64,000 nt of DNA from an uncultured Aeromonadales bacterium. GTDB taxonomy: Bacteria; Pseudomonadota; Gammaproteobacteria; Enterobacterales; Succinivibrionaceae. Positions 1 through 9,071 of the stretch are shown here, piece by piece. The position numbers and the translations under genes were made by a program. The DNA lies in contig CACYPI010000004.1 in assembly GCA_902776275.1 (NCBI GenBank), positions 1 through 64,000 on the forward strand, read 5' to 3'. The notes under the pieces were generated by a model. It worked only from the letters and a program-made list of their open reading frames with translations. It had not been told where the DNA came from and made no database searches. Within the stretch, counting starts at the first letter, position 1. The number at the start of each line of letters is the position of its first letter.

Positions 1-405
1 CTATGCGGGCACCGCCATGATGCTAAGGCAAGCTGGTTTTTAAAAAACGCACCCGCGCGAGGCGGAAGGGAAATCATGAAACTATCTGATCAAGTACTGG
101 TCTGATTTGACCATGCTTAAAAAGCCGGTGCCGGTTTTTTGAAAACGCCGTGGATCCCGCCTGAAAATCTTCCTTTGAAACCAGAAGGACAGCCCGATCG
201 CGAAGATCGAAGATCAAGGTTTAAGCTGGCGTGACTGTCGTGCTTCTGATACTTTTTGACTAAGTTTTTTCTGGCATCGTGCTCTGGATCATCAAGCCTC
301 AACCTAAAGTATGTAAGATGAGGAAAATTCGGGTTCAGCTTCGCTTGGCTTAATATCGCAGAGAAAAATATTTAGATTATGCGTTCTCAAAATAATAGGA
401 AACAC
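1..405. other. Upstream region, no gene seen
   Basis: No convincing gene is seen before the efflux operon. Around 119-139 an A-run, CC, a short loop, GG and a T-run could form a small terminator on either strand, but the loop is tight and the call is weak. The last 100 bases are AT-rich and probably carry the promoter of the efflux genes; no clear -35/-10 pair was identified. Confidence 0.4.
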
Positions 406-1653
406 ATGAAATCCAAGGCATTGATTCTGACAGCCGTTGTGGCGTCAGCCCTTTTGGGATGCGGCGACCACAAGGATGGCGCGCAAAACATCGTTCAGGA
501 AGTGGGAGTGATCACTGTCAAGACCGAGCCGGTCACCATCAGCCGCGAGTTCACGGGGCGCGTTGTCTCCAAGGAAGAGGCCGAGATCCGCCCGCAGATC
601 ACCGGCATCGTCAAGGCGCGCCTGTTCAATGAGGGCGACCATGTGGAGAAAGATCAGGTGCTCTACCAAATTGACGACGCTTCCTACAAGGCCGCCTATG
701 ACGAGGCCATGGCCAAGCTTCAGAACGCTGAGGCTGCGATGAAGACCGCCTCGCTCAAGGCCAGCCGTTACAATGCCCTGCTCAAGACCAACGCGGTGGC
801 GCGCCAGGAGGCCGACGACGCCCAGGCGGCTTATGAGCAGGATGTGGCGCAGGTGGCCGAATACAAGGCCGCGGTGGAAAAGGCCAAGATCAATCTCGAC
901 CGCACGCAAATCCGCTCGCCCATCGAAGGCCGCGCTGGCATATCCCAGGTGACCCCGGGCGCGCTGGTCACCGAGAACCAGAGCGAGGCCCTGGTCACGG
1001 TGCGCCGGATAGACCCCATCAACGTGGACATCACGCAGTCAAGCGCCCAGATGCTTCAGATGAAAAAGCGCTTCCGCAACCGGATCAAGCGCGGCGTCGT
1101 CATCCCAGTGAAGCTTACATTGGAGGATAACTCCGAGTACGGGTATGAAGGCCATATCACTTCAGCCGAGGTCGCCGTTGACGAATCGACCGGCACCATG
1201 ACCGTGCGCGCCGAGTTCCCCAACCCCGATCACGATCTGCTCCCTGGCATGTACGTGCGGGCCATTGTGTACTCCAAAGGCATCATCCCCGACGGCATCC
1301 TGGTGCCGCAGCAGGGCGTGACAAGAGACAGTTCGGGCAAGGCGGTGGCCTTTGTGGTCACCCCAGAAAACAAGGCCGAGCTGCGTCAAATCACCGCCGA
1401 TGAAGCCATCGGCGACAAATGGCTCGTATCCTCGGGGCTTCAGGCTGGCGACCGCGTCATGGTCGAGGGCACCTCCAAGGCCAGCGCCGGGGCCACCGTG
1501 AAGCCTGTGGATGTGACGGCAAAATACGCCGGAGACGATCAGGGCAAGGCATCAGGCGAGACTGGCGATGCGTCCTCAAAGCAGGATCAGAAGGCTCAGG
1601 ATCCCGCCTCCAAGGCAGGCGCTGACAACCAGGGCACCGAGGCGCAGCAATGA
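406..1653 (+). CDS. RND efflux periplasmic adaptor lipoprotein (AcrA/MexA type)
   Basis: This is the membrane-fusion subunit that links an inner-membrane RND pump to an outer-membrane channel. The ATG at 406 is preferred over the in-frame ATG at 379 because AGGA lies five bases upstream and the protein then starts with a lipoprotein signal (MKSKALILTAVVASALLGC), with the lipobox Leu-Leu-Gly-Cys. A barrel-sandwich (lipoyl-like) half follows (IRPQITGIVKARLFNEGDHV), then a coiled-coil hairpin rich in Ala, Lys and Glu, the second lipoyl half (QIRSPIEGRAGISQVTPGA) and beta-barrel and membrane-proximal domains. The C-terminal 45 residues are a low-complexity polar tail. About 415 residues is normal for the family. 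The stop overlaps the start of the pump gene. No TolC-type gene is adjacent. Confidence 0.93.
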   Translation: MKSKALILTAVVASALLGCGDHKDGAQNIVQEVGVITVKTEPVTISREFTGRVVSKEEAEIRPQITGIVKARLFNEGDHVEKDQVLYQIDDASYKAAYDEAMAKLQNAEAAMKTASLKASRYNALLKTNAVARQEADDAQAAYEQDVAQVAEYKAAVEKAKINLDRTQIRSPIEGRAGISQVTPGALVTENQSEALVTVRRIDPINVDITQSSAQMLQMKKRFRNRIKRGVVIPVKLTLEDNSEYGYEGHITSAEVAVDESTGTMTVRAEFPNPDHDLLPGMYVRAIVYSKGIIPDGILVPQQGVTRDSSGKAVAFVVTPENKAELRQITADEAIGDKWLVSSGLQAGDRVMVEGTSKASAGATVKPVDVTAKYAGDDQGKASGETGDASSKQDQKAQDPASKAGADNQGTEAQQ

Positions 1654-4600
1654 TTTCAGAGTTTTTCATTCGCCGCCCAGTCTTTGCCTGGGTCATCGCG
1701 TTGAGCATGATGCTCGCGGGCGTGCTGTGCATCGGCAACATGTCAATCGCGCAGTATCCGGATGTGGCGCCGCCGCAGGTGAGCATCAAGGCCACCTATC
1801 CTGGCGCCTCGGCCGAGAGCCTTGAGAACAGCGTCACCCAGGTGATTGAGCAGCAGCTCACCGGACTCGACGGCCTCCTGTACTTCTCCTCGTCCTCAAG
1901 CTCTTCCACAGGCCAGGTCTCGATCACCGTAACCTTCGAGCAGGGCACGGATCCCGACATGGCGCAGGTGCAGGTTAAAAACAAAGTCTCCCAGGCTGAA
2001 AGCCGCCTGCCGACCGAGGTGACCCAGCAGGGCGTCACCGTGGCCAAATCCCAAAGCGACTTCCTCATCGTGATGTGCGTCTATGACGCCACTGACCGCC
2101 ATAGCGCCGGCGATATCTCCGACTACCTGGTGTCCAACATGCAGGATGAACTCTCGCGCATCGACGGCGTGGGCGACGTGCAGGTATTCGGCGCCCAGCA
2201 CGCCATGCGCATCTGGCTCGATCCGGTGAAGCTCGCCTCCTACAGCCTCATGCCCTCGGACGTTAAGACCGCCATACAGGCTCAGAACACGCAGGTGTCC
2301 TCAGGCCAGATCGGCGCCTCGCCCTCCTCGCAGGACCAGCAGCTGGTGGCCACCATCAAGTCGCGCGACCGCCTGCAGACCCCGGAGCAGTTCGGCAGCA
2401 TCATCCTCAAGAGCAGCACCAAGGGCGCCATCGTCAGGCTGCGCGACGTGGCCCGGATTGAGATAGGCAGCGAAAGCTACGCCTCGGACGCCATGGCCAA
2501 CGGCCACCCGGCCTCCGGCATCGCCTTCAAGCTCGCCGCCGGCGCCAACGCCCTGAACACCGCCGAGCTGATTAAAGGCCGCATCGCCGAGTTCCAAAAG
2601 AACATGCCTGTCGGCTATACGGTCAGCTACCCGATGGACAGCACCGACTTCATCAAGATCTCCATCGGCGAGGTGGTCGAGACCCTCTTTGAGGCATTGC
2701 TGCTCGTGATCCTCGTGATGTACGTCTTTCTGCAGAACCTGCGTTCGACCATCATCCCCGCGATCTCGGTGCCGGTGGTGCTCTTAGGCTCCTTTGCCAT
2801 ACTCTATGCCTGCGGCTTCACCATCAACACCTTGACGATGTTCGGAATGGTGCTTGCCATCGGCCTGCTGGTCGACGACACCATCGTGGTCGTGGAGAAC
2901 GTGGAGCGCCTGATGCATGAGGAGCGCCTAAGCCCCGTTGAGGCATCCATCCAGTCGATGCGCGAGCTCACCGGCACGCTCTTCGGCGTGGCCATCGTGC
3001 TCTCGGCGGTGTTCCTGCCCATGGCCTTCTTCTCAGGCTCCACGGGCGTCATCTACCGGCAGTTCTCCATCACCATAGTCTCGGCCATGATGCTCTCGGC
3101 ATTCATCGCCATCACGCTGACCCCGGCGCTGTGCGCGACCATCTTAAAGCCGGTGCCGCCCAGGACGGCGCCGGGCAAGTCCCTGGAGCGCCGCGGCCTT
3201 GGGAAATTGCTCGGAGCCTTCAACCATGGCTACGAGGCGGTGCACGGGAAATACACCGCCGTGGTTGACAAGGGACTCAAGAAGCCCGCGATCCTCGCCG
3301 GAGTGTACGCGCTGTGCGTCGCCTTGAGCTACTTTGCCTACACAAGCCTGCCCACGGGCTTCCTCCCCACCGAGGATCAAGGCTACCTCATGGTGCAGTA
3401 CACGCTGCCCGCCGGCGCCTCCACCAATCGCACCCAGGCCGTGCGCGCTGAGATCCAGAAGTACTTCGACGAGCATGAGAAGAAGAACATCAACGTAGCG
3501 ATGATGGTCGACGGCTTCAGCTTCGTCGGCACCGGCCAGAATGCGGGCATGGGGTTCGTCGCCCTCAAGAACTGGGATGAGCGCACCTCCCCCGAGGACT
3601 CCTCATCCGCCATCGCCAGGCGTGCCATGGCGGTCCTAAGCCAGATCCGCGACGCGCAGGTTTACGTGCTGACCCCTCCGGCAATTTCCGGCCTCGGCAG
3701 CTCCAACGACTTCACCTTCGAGCTCCAGGGCCTGGCCGGGCTCGGCCGCGACAAGCTCAAGCAATACCGCGACGAGCTGATCGCCAAGGCCGCCCATGAT
3801 CCCGACCTCATGGCCGTGCGTCCCAACACCTTGCCCGACATGCCGCAGCTTAAGGTCGACATCAACGATGACAAGGCCCGCTCGCTGGGATTGTCGCTGA
3901 CGGACATCAACAGCACACTGAGCTACGCCTTCGGCGGCAGCTACGTCAACGACTTCATCGACAGCGGCCGCGTCAAGAAGGTCTACATGCAGGGCATGAT
4001 GCAGTACCGCTCCAAGCCCGAGGATCTCTACCGCTGGCAGGTGAAGGGCGCCAACAGCTCAGGGCAGGCCGTCATGGCCCCGTTCTCGTCATTCTCGAGC
4101 TACCGCTGGGAATTCGGCCCGGACACGCTCTCCCGCTACAACGGCCTCGAGTCCTACGAGATCCAGGGCCAGCAGGCCCCGGGCAAGAGCTCGGGCGACG
4201 CCATGAGCGCCATGGAGCGCCTGGCCTCGGCGTTGCCGAGCAACACCAGCTTCTCGTGGACGAGCATGTCCTACCAGGAGAAGCTCTCCTCGGGCGGTGC
4301 CATCAAGCTCTACGCGATCTCGCTCCTGGTGGTTTTCCTGTGCCTGGCCGCGCTCTATGAGAGCTGGTCCATCCCATTGTCGGTGCTCCTCGTGATCCCG
4401 CTGGGCCTCGTGGGCGCCCTGGCAGCCGTGCATCTCAGGGGCCTTGAGAACGACATCTACTTCCAGGTGGCCCTCATCACCGTCATCGGCCTCTCGGCCA
4501 AGAACGCCATCCTCATCGTTGAGTTCGCCGAGGCCAAGGTCAAGGAGGGCGAAAGACTCCTCGATGCCGCGGTGCATGCCGCCTCGCTGCGCTTCAGGCC

Positions 4601-4850
4601 GATCCTCATGACCTCGTTCGCCTTCATGGCGGGCGTGTTCCCGCTGGCGGTGGCCTCAGGCGCGGGCGCCAACAGCCGCGTGGCCATCGGCACCGGCATC
4701 ATCGGCGGCACGCTCTCGGCCACCGTGCTGGCCATCTTCATCGTGCCGCTGCTGTTCGTGGGCGTGAAGAGCCTCTTCGGAAGACGCTCGGGCAAGGCCG
4801 CCGCAAAAGCGGCAGCGCGCCCTGAGGATGCGCAAAGCGGCGCAAAGTAA
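1650..4850 (+). CDS. RND multidrug efflux inner-membrane transporter (AcrB/MexB type)
   Basis: This is a proton-driven trimeric pump of the hydrophobe/amphiphile efflux family, 1066 residues, the usual length for AcrB homologues. It begins MISEFFIRRPVFAWVIALSM, the standard first membrane helix. The ISxAQYPDVAPP region, two large periplasmic loops and two sets of transmembrane helices follow. The proton-relay helix contains the paired aspartates (GLLVDDTIVVVENVERL). The second half has the GLSAKNAILIVEFA motif. The start codon overlaps the adaptor stop (ATGA), so the two genes are translationally coupled. Substrate range cannot be read from sequence; bile salts, dyes or antibiotics are typical for the family. 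Confidence 0.95.
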   Translation: MISEFFIRRPVFAWVIALSMMLAGVLCIGNMSIAQYPDVAPPQVSIKATYPGASAESLENSVTQVIEQQLTGLDGLLYFSSSSSSSTGQVSITVTFEQGTDPDMAQVQVKNKVSQAESRLPTEVTQQGVTVAKSQSDFLIVMCVYDATDRHSAGDISDYLVSNMQDELSRIDGVGDVQVFGAQHAMRIWLDPVKLASYSLMPSDVKTAIQAQNTQVSSGQIGASPSSQDQQLVATIKSRDRLQTPEQFGSIILKSSTKGAIVRLRDVARIEIGSESYASDAMANGHPASGIAFKLAAGANALNTAELIKGRIAEFQKNMPVGYTVSYPMDSTDFIKISIGEVVETLFEALLLVILVMYVFLQNLRSTIIPAISVPVVLLGSFAILYACGFTINTLTMFGMVLAIGLLVDDTIVVVENVERLMHEERLSPVEASIQSMRELTGTLFGVAIVLSAVFLPMAFFSGSTGVIYRQFSITIVSAMMLSAFIAITLTPALCATILKPVPPRTAPGKSLERRGLGKLLGAFNHGYEAVHGKYTAVVDKGLKKPAILAGVYALCVALSYFAYTSLPTGFLPTEDQGYLMVQYTLPAGASTNRTQAVRAEIQKYFDEHEKKNINVAMMVDGFSFVGTGQNAGMGFVALKNWDERTSPEDSSSAIARRAMAVLSQIRDAQVYVLTPPAISGLGSSNDFTFELQGLAGLGRDKLKQYRDELIAKAAHDPDLMAVRPNTLPDMPQLKVDINDDKARSLGLSLTDINSTLSYAFGGSYVNDFIDSGRVKKVYMQGMMQYRSKPEDLYRWQVKGANSSGQAVMAPFSSFSSYRWEFGPDTLSRYNGLESYEIQGQQAPGKSSGDAMSAMERLASALPSNTSFSWTSMSYQEKLSSGGAIKLYAISLLVVFLCLAALYESWSIPLSVLLVIPLGLVGALAAVHLRGLENDIYFQVALITVIGLSAKNAILIVEFAEAKVKEGERLLDAAVHAASLRFRPILMTSFAFMAGVFPLAVASGAGANSRVAIGTGIIGGTLSATVLAIFIVPLLFVGVKSLFGRRSGKAAAKAAARPEDAQSGAK

Positions 4851-4891
4851 GGCCTCATCGCCGGCCCGGTATCCCCGCTAAGACAGAGAGC

Positions 4892-4933
4892 AAGGACACT
4901 CCGCAATATCCAAAGGGGGTGTCCTTCTTTTTA
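4892..4933 (+). terminator. Intrinsic terminator of the efflux operon
   Basis: AAGGACACTCC and GGGGTGTCCTT form a long stem about 40 bases after the pump gene, followed by CTTTTTAT. Confidence 0.85.
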
Positions 4934-5167
4934 TGGCGCCTTGCCTTCCAAGCGTACTGGCGTTGCCAAGCGCGCCGCTGTGTCCCGCCTTGCCGTTTGC
5001 AATGCGCAAGCGGAAGACTTCCAGCGTTGAACGGGGCAGGTGTTCGCCAAGCGGGAAACGCAAGGCAAAGTCCTGGGATTGTCATATGATGGAGGTCTGT
5101 CATGATCCTCTTGCACGCTGTGCTTTAAGGATCATGGAATATGTTTTGAAGATCGGGGAGGGAGCCG

Positions 5168-5433
5168 ATGCTCCAGGCTTCGCGCAATGAAATCATCCTC
5201 AGGGAGCTCAGGGCAGGTAAGCCGCTCAAGGTCGCCGAGCTGAGCGTCAGGCTCGGCGTCTCCGTCGATACGGTGCGCCGCGATCTCAAGGCGCTCGACG
5301 CGGCGGGGCAGCTTAAGTACGTGCGCGGCGGGGCCTGCCTCCCCGACACCATGCTCGCCTTCTCAAGCTTCAGCGGCCGCGAGATCGACCACGCCGATCT
5401 CAAGCGCGCCGCCGCGGCGAAGGCCGCGCGGCA
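5168..5433 (+). pseudogene. DeoR-family regulator, N-terminal fragment
   Basis: About 88 codons are recognisable. A DeoR-type helix-turn-helix (VAELSVRLGVSVDTVRRDLK) is followed by the usual GG linker (KYVRGGACLP) and the start of the effector-domain linker (FSGREIDHADLKRAAAAKAA). Family members are about 250 residues, so the whole sugar-phosphate-binding domain is missing. The homology stops near 5430 and the sequence passes directly into a PhnE-like permease in another frame; the frame then closes at 5473. A deletion joining two unrelated genes explains this best. Upstream, GGGGAGGGAGCCG before the start gives a plausible ribosome site. Any product would be a stand-alone DNA-binding domain, probably non-functional. 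Confidence 0.75.
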
Positions 5434-6172
5434 GTGTACTTCCTCATCTGCGCCGCGCTATTGTGCGCGCTGAGCTTTGCCTACCTGGGCATCGACTTTG
5501 GGCGCTTGGCAAGACGCGCCCCCGAGATCCTGGGCGTCTTCTGGAAGCTTGGTCACCTTGACTTTTCAAACGCCGATCTGGTGTTCTCATCGTCTCTTTG
5601 AGACCATCAGCATCGCGGTGCTCGCGCTGCTCTACAGCCTGCTGTTGGGGATCTTCTTTGGCATGCTCGCCGCGCGCAACGTGTTCGGCATTCCTGCCTT
5701 GTCGGTCTTCGTGCAGTCGTTCTTCTCGTTCCTGCGCGCCGTGCCCACCCCCATCTGGGTGCTCTTGATGCTCGTGTGCCTGGGCATGGGGCCTGAGGCT
5801 GGAGTGGCAGGGCTTTGCGTGCACACCACCGCTTTCTTCACGAAGTCGTTCGCCCAGAGCTTTGAGGAGATCCCGCGCGACACGCTCGAGGCCATCGAGG
5901 CCACGGGCGCGGGCAGGGTGTCGGTGTTCACGAACGCCGTGCTGCCAGCCGCGTTCTCCCAGATCATCGCCTGGTGCGGCATGAGGCTTGAGGTGAACTT
6001 CTCGGAGTGCGCGATCCTGGGCATGGTGGGCGCAGGCGGCGTGGGCTTCGTCTTCGCCAACAGCCTGCAGGGCTACGACTACGGCACGGCCGGGCTTGCG
6101 ATCCTGCTGGTGTTCGCAACTGCGTTCCTAATCGAGAGGATGTTCGTCAAGGTCAAGAAGATCTTCAGGTGA
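5434..6172 (+). pseudogene. phnE: PhnE-like phosphonate/phosphate ABC permease, truncated and frameshifted
   Basis: The region encodes most of a PhnE-family inner-membrane permease, but not as one reading frame. Bases 5434-5601 in one frame give VYFLICAALLCALSFAYLG and then VFWKLGHLDFSNADLVFSS, the usual PhnE N-terminal region without its start, ending in TGA at 5599. Continuity resumes one base over at about 5594 (LFETISIAVLALLYSLLLG). It then runs to 6172 with the transporter EAA-like loop (DTLEAIEATGAGRVSVFTNAVLP) and the terminal GMVGAGGVGFVFANSLQGYDY block. A single-base insertion in the TCTCTTTG tract explains the shift. No phnC or phnD is nearby. An internal start could give a 231-codon product, but its first 25 residues would be out-of-frame sequence. 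Confidence 0.8.
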
Positions 6173-6237
6173 GGAGTGATGCTCCTGCCATGGGATTGAG
6201 CGGCGCGGCCGATGGCTGCGCCGCGCTGTCTTGGCGG

Positions 6238-6411
6238 CTATTTCACGCGCCTGCCTTCATGATCGTCTGGAAAGGCCTTGTCCTCAATGTGGCAAGGGCA
6301 CTCAGGCCGCCCCTCATCAAGGCTCTTCAATACGGCGATGACGAAGCCTGCCACCACCACGGCCAGGAAGATCAGGAAGATCACTGTTGCATCGTCGAGG
6401 CTGTCCAGCAT
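6238..6411 (-). CDS. Small single-pass membrane protein, 57 residues
   Basis: This is a lone minus-strand gene with a strong ribosome site (AGGAGG, five bases before ATG at 6411); a longer in-frame start 45 bases upstream has no such site. The protein has a short acidic N-terminus (MLDSLDDA), one hydrophobic helix at residues 9-28 (TVIFLIFLAVVVAGFVIAVL), and a charged tail with a Cys-Pro-Cys-His motif followed by DKAFPDDHEGRR. The layout resembles small subunits of respiratory oxidases such as CcoQ, but the similarity is weak and no oxidase gene is nearby. Function is unknown. The Cys-Pro-Cys-His could bind a metal; this is inference. Confidence 0.6.
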   Translation of the reverse strand: MLDSLDDATVIFLIFLAVVVAGFVIAVLKSLDEGRPECPCHIEDKAFPDDHEGRRVK

Positions 6412-6557
6412 GTCCGCCTCCTCTTTTGTTGTTGTTTTTATGCTGATGCACAGCAACAGTATTGATGAAATGTCAGGATCGCGATCTTTAAAGTTAACTT
6501 GTTGATGGAAAATTCTTATTTTTTATCCATCCTGTCAGACAAGCACTCATTTTGGTG

Positions 6558-6585
6558 CGAAAAAGCCCCGCATGGTGCGGGGCTT
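6558..6585 (-). terminator. Intrinsic terminator of the minus-strand TRAP/amidohydrolase operon
   Basis: On the minus strand AGCCCCGCACCATGCGGGGCT is followed by TTTTTCG, 40 bases after the amidohydrolase stop. Confidence 0.8.
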
Positions 6586-6627
6586 GAGTGTTTTGAAGGC
6601 CGGATGCGGGGCCTTCCCGCAGCAGCG

Positions 6628-7782
6628 TCAGAAGAAGATCTGCCTGAACGCGACGCGCCCTGAGATCATCGTGAGCAGCGGTATGAAGATCTTCCCGCGG
6701 GCGGTGTTGCCGTAGAAGTCTTCGACGTCCTTGTCAGCGTCGCGGATGTCGAACACCGCGATGTCGGCTGGGCGGCCCGCCTCAAGCGAGCCTGCGCGAT
6801 CATCAAGCCCCAGCGCCTTGGCAGGATTTGCGGTGACGCGGAGGACGATGTCCTCGACGCTCATGCCAGCGGCGCTCTCCATCCCCATGGCGAAGGGCAG
6901 CGAGAAGCCCGGGCGGGTGAACTCGCTCACCCTCACGAGATCGGAGCTTATGATGTCAGGCTCGAAGCCAGTCGCAAGCGCCTTGCGCAGGTTCGGCAGG
7001 CTGTAGTGGACGCGCCCATGGCAGTCGTCCATGAGCACGCCGCGGCCGCGCGCCTCCACTACGGCATCCTTGATCCCGCCCTCGTCCTTGAAGATGGTCT
7101 CGCCCTTGCACTGGAACACGTGGGCCACGATGTCGCCCTTGCCCAGGGCGCCGAAGAGATCCTTGACGCTCACGTTCGAGGGCAGATCGTCGTAGTGCAC
7201 GACCACCGGGCAGCGGAAGCCGCGAGCGCGCACATGGGAGGCGATCTCCACGGCCTTCTCAAGCGGGGCCATGCCGTGATCGCCGAGCGTCGCCTTGCAC
7301 ATGCGCACCTTGAGTCCGCGCAGCACCGGGGCGTACTTCTCGAAAGCCTCGATTATCAGATCCTCGCGGAAGTCATTGGGATCGTGATCCTCGTTGTGGA
7401 TGCACAGGCTCTTGTTCCCGAAGGTCGAGACGTTCAGGTACGCGTAGCTGTGTGGCTCGAAGCGCATGAGCCCGGACATGTAGAACTGCGGGAAGTTCGA
7501 GGCCCCGCAGGTGCCGCCGTCGCAGCAGGTGGTGACGCCGGAGGTCGCGCACATGATGTCGGCGTTGCAGCCGATCATGCTGCCGAACTCGTTTGTGTGC
7601 AGGTGCTCGTCGATAAGTCCCGGAAGCACGCACTTGCCCGAGCAGTCGATGCGCGCGCACTTGTCCGGCACGCGGTCGGCCTCGGCGATGCGGCCGCCAT
7701 TTACGAGGATGTCCCGCCTCTCGAACCTCCCGCTTTGGGAGTTGAAGGCCAGGCCGCCTTCAAAAAGCATTGAACCTTTCAT
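6628..7782 (-). CDS. Amidohydrolase/deacetylase-family metallohydrolase
   Basis: This is a cytoplasmic TIM-barrel hydrolase of the dihydroorotase-like superfamily, 384 residues. Visible metal-site elements are LPGLIDEHLHT (His-x-His on strand 1), GLKVRMCK (candidate carboxylated lysine), VVVHYDD, DIVAHVFQCKG and the strand-8 aspartate in FEPDIISSDLV. The GVLMDDCHGRVHYSL segment matches the sub-family often annotated as amidohydrolase/deacetylase. The ATG at 7782 is chosen because GAGGTGGG precedes it and it sits eight bases after the dctM stop; the same frame stays open far upstream through dctM, which is coincidental. Co-transcription with a TRAP importer suggests that it hydrolyses an imported N-acyl or amide compound; the substrate is unknown. 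Confidence 0.88.
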   Translation of the reverse strand: MKGSMLFEGGLAFNSQSGRFERRDILVNGGRIAEADRVPDKCARIDCSGKCVLPGLIDEHLHTNEFGSMIGCNADIMCATSGVTTCCDGGTCGASNFPQFYMSGLMRFEPHSYAYLNVSTFGNKSLCIHNEDHDPNDFREDLIIEAFEKYAPVLRGLKVRMCKATLGDHGMAPLEKAVEIASHVRARGFRCPVVVHYDDLPSNVSVKDLFGALGKGDIVAHVFQCKGETIFKDEGGIKDAVVEARGRGVLMDDCHGRVHYSLPNLRKALATGFEPDIISSDLVRVSEFTRPGFSLPFAMGMESAAGMSVEDIVLRVTANPAKALGLDDRAGSLEAGRPADIAVFDIRDADKDVEDFYGNTARGKIFIPLLTMISGRVAFRQIFF

Positions 7783-7790
7783 TTCCCACC

Positions 7791-9071
7791 TCAGTTCATC
7801 ATGTTGGGCAGCGCCATCGCGAAGAACGGCACGTACGAGACCAGGAGCACCGTGGACATCAGGATCAGCACGAAGGGCAGGGCATGCCTGGAGAGCGTGC
7901 CGATGGTCTGGCCGGTGGCAGGGATGGCCGCGAACAGGCAGTTGCCAAAAGGCGGGGTGGCCTGGCCGACGGCGAGGTTGAACACGATGATGCAGCCTAG
8001 GTGCACCGGATCGATGCCCCAGTGCTTGGCGATGCCCAGGAGCAGCGGGCCAACGATCAGGATCACCGCGCCCGAGTCCATGAACATGCCGAGCACGAGC
8101 AGCAGGATGTTCACGAAGAGCAGGAACGAGTACTTGCCGGTGACGAAGCTGCCGACGAACTCGGTGAACATCGTTGGCACGTGGTAGAAGGTCAGCACAT
8201 AGCCGAAGAGCGACGCGGCCATGATTATGAGCAGGATGTTCGCGGTGCCCTTCACCGCGTCGATGACGATGAGGCGCAGGCGGTGCAGGTCGAGCTCGCG
8301 GTGGATGAAGGCGGCGACCAGCAGGCCGTAGATCACTGCGACTGCCGCAGACTCGGTCGGCGTGAAAATGCCGAAGTAGATGCCGCCTAGGATGATGATC
8401 GGCATCAAAAGCGCCCAGATGGCCTTGCGGGCGGAGATTAGCAGGCGCTTCCACGAGAAGTCGCCGCACTTGGGGATCTTGTGGGCACGGGCGTAGAAGT
8501 AGGCGTAGAGGCACATGAACACGCCGCCCATGATCCCGGGGATCACGCCTGAGATCAGGAGCTTTGAGATGGAAGTGCCGGTGATGGCGCCGTAGACCAC
8601 GAAGACGATCGAAGGCGGGATCACGATGCCGAGCGTGCCGCCGGCGACCGGCAGCGCCGCCGCGTACCCCTTGGGGTAGTTGGCCTTGACGAGCTCGGGG
8701 TAGAGCATGCCGCCGATGGCGGCGGTGGTGGCAATCGACGATCCCGAGAGCGCCGCGAAGAGCATGCACACGGCGAGCACCACGATGGAGAGGCCGCCGC
8801 GGACGTGGCCGAGCATGGCCTTTGAGAAGTCGACGAGCCTTGATGAGATGCCGCCGTGCTGCATGATCGAGCCCGCGAGCATGAAGAAGAATATAGCAAG
8901 CAGGGTGTAGCGCGCGCCGCCGTTGTACATCTTCTGGACGATGGTCACCACTGGCAGGTGGCCCATGAGGCAGATGGACGAGAGGCAGGCGGCCGTGAGG
9001 CTCCATACGAAGGGGACGCCTAGGATCAGGGTGATGGCGAAGACCGCCAGGAGCACGATTACGGGGGTCAT
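7791..9071 (-). CDS. dctM: TRAP transporter large permease (DctM)
   Basis: This is the 12-helix permease of a tripartite ATP-independent periplasmic transporter, 426 residues, the typical size. The sequence is hydrophobic throughout, with family hallmarks LSGSSIATTAAIGGMLYPEL, AGGTLGIVIPPSIVFVVYG, GIFTPTESAAVAVIYGL and AVGQATPPFGNCLFA. Its start overlaps the dctQ stop (ATGA), so the two are coupled. It uses the sodium or proton gradient to move substrate delivered by the DctP protein encoded upstream. Confidence 0.95.
   Translation of the reverse strand: MTPVIVLLAVFAITLILGVPFVWSLTAACLSSICLMGHLPVVTIVQKMYNGGARYTLLAIFFFMLAGSIMQHGGISSRLVDFSKAMLGHVRGGLSIVVLAVCMLFAALSGSSIATTAAIGGMLYPELVKANYPKGYAAALPVAGGTLGIVIPPSIVFVVYGAITGTSISKLLISGVIPGIMGGVFMCLYAYFYARAHKIPKCGDFSWKRLLISARKAIWALLMPIIILGGIYFGIFTPTESAAVAVIYGLLVAAFIHRELDLHRLRLIVIDAVKGTANILLIIMAASLFGYVLTFYHVPTMFTEFVGSFVTGKYSFLLFVNILLLVLGMFMDSGAVILIVGPLLLGIAKHWGIDPVHLGCIIVFNLAVGQATPPFGNCLFAAIPATGQTIGTLSRHALPFVLILMSTVLLVSYVPFFAMALPNMMN

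Noticed and set aside
117-302. A 61-codon minus-strand frame at the window start
   Set aside because: Basic, low-complexity product with no homology or ribosome site; it overlaps the likely regulatory region of the efflux operon.
7006-7773. A 255-codon plus-strand frame opposite the amidohydrolase
   Set aside because: Its composition (His, Ala, Val, Gly and Asp rich) is typical of antisense frames in GC-rich genes, and no family is recognised.
6628-9006. A 792-codon open frame covering the amidohydrolase and most of dctM
   Set aside because: Its first half is a low-complexity, Arg/His/Pro-rich reading of dctM in the wrong frame. The amidohydrolase homology starts at the ATG at 7782, which has its own ribosome site.
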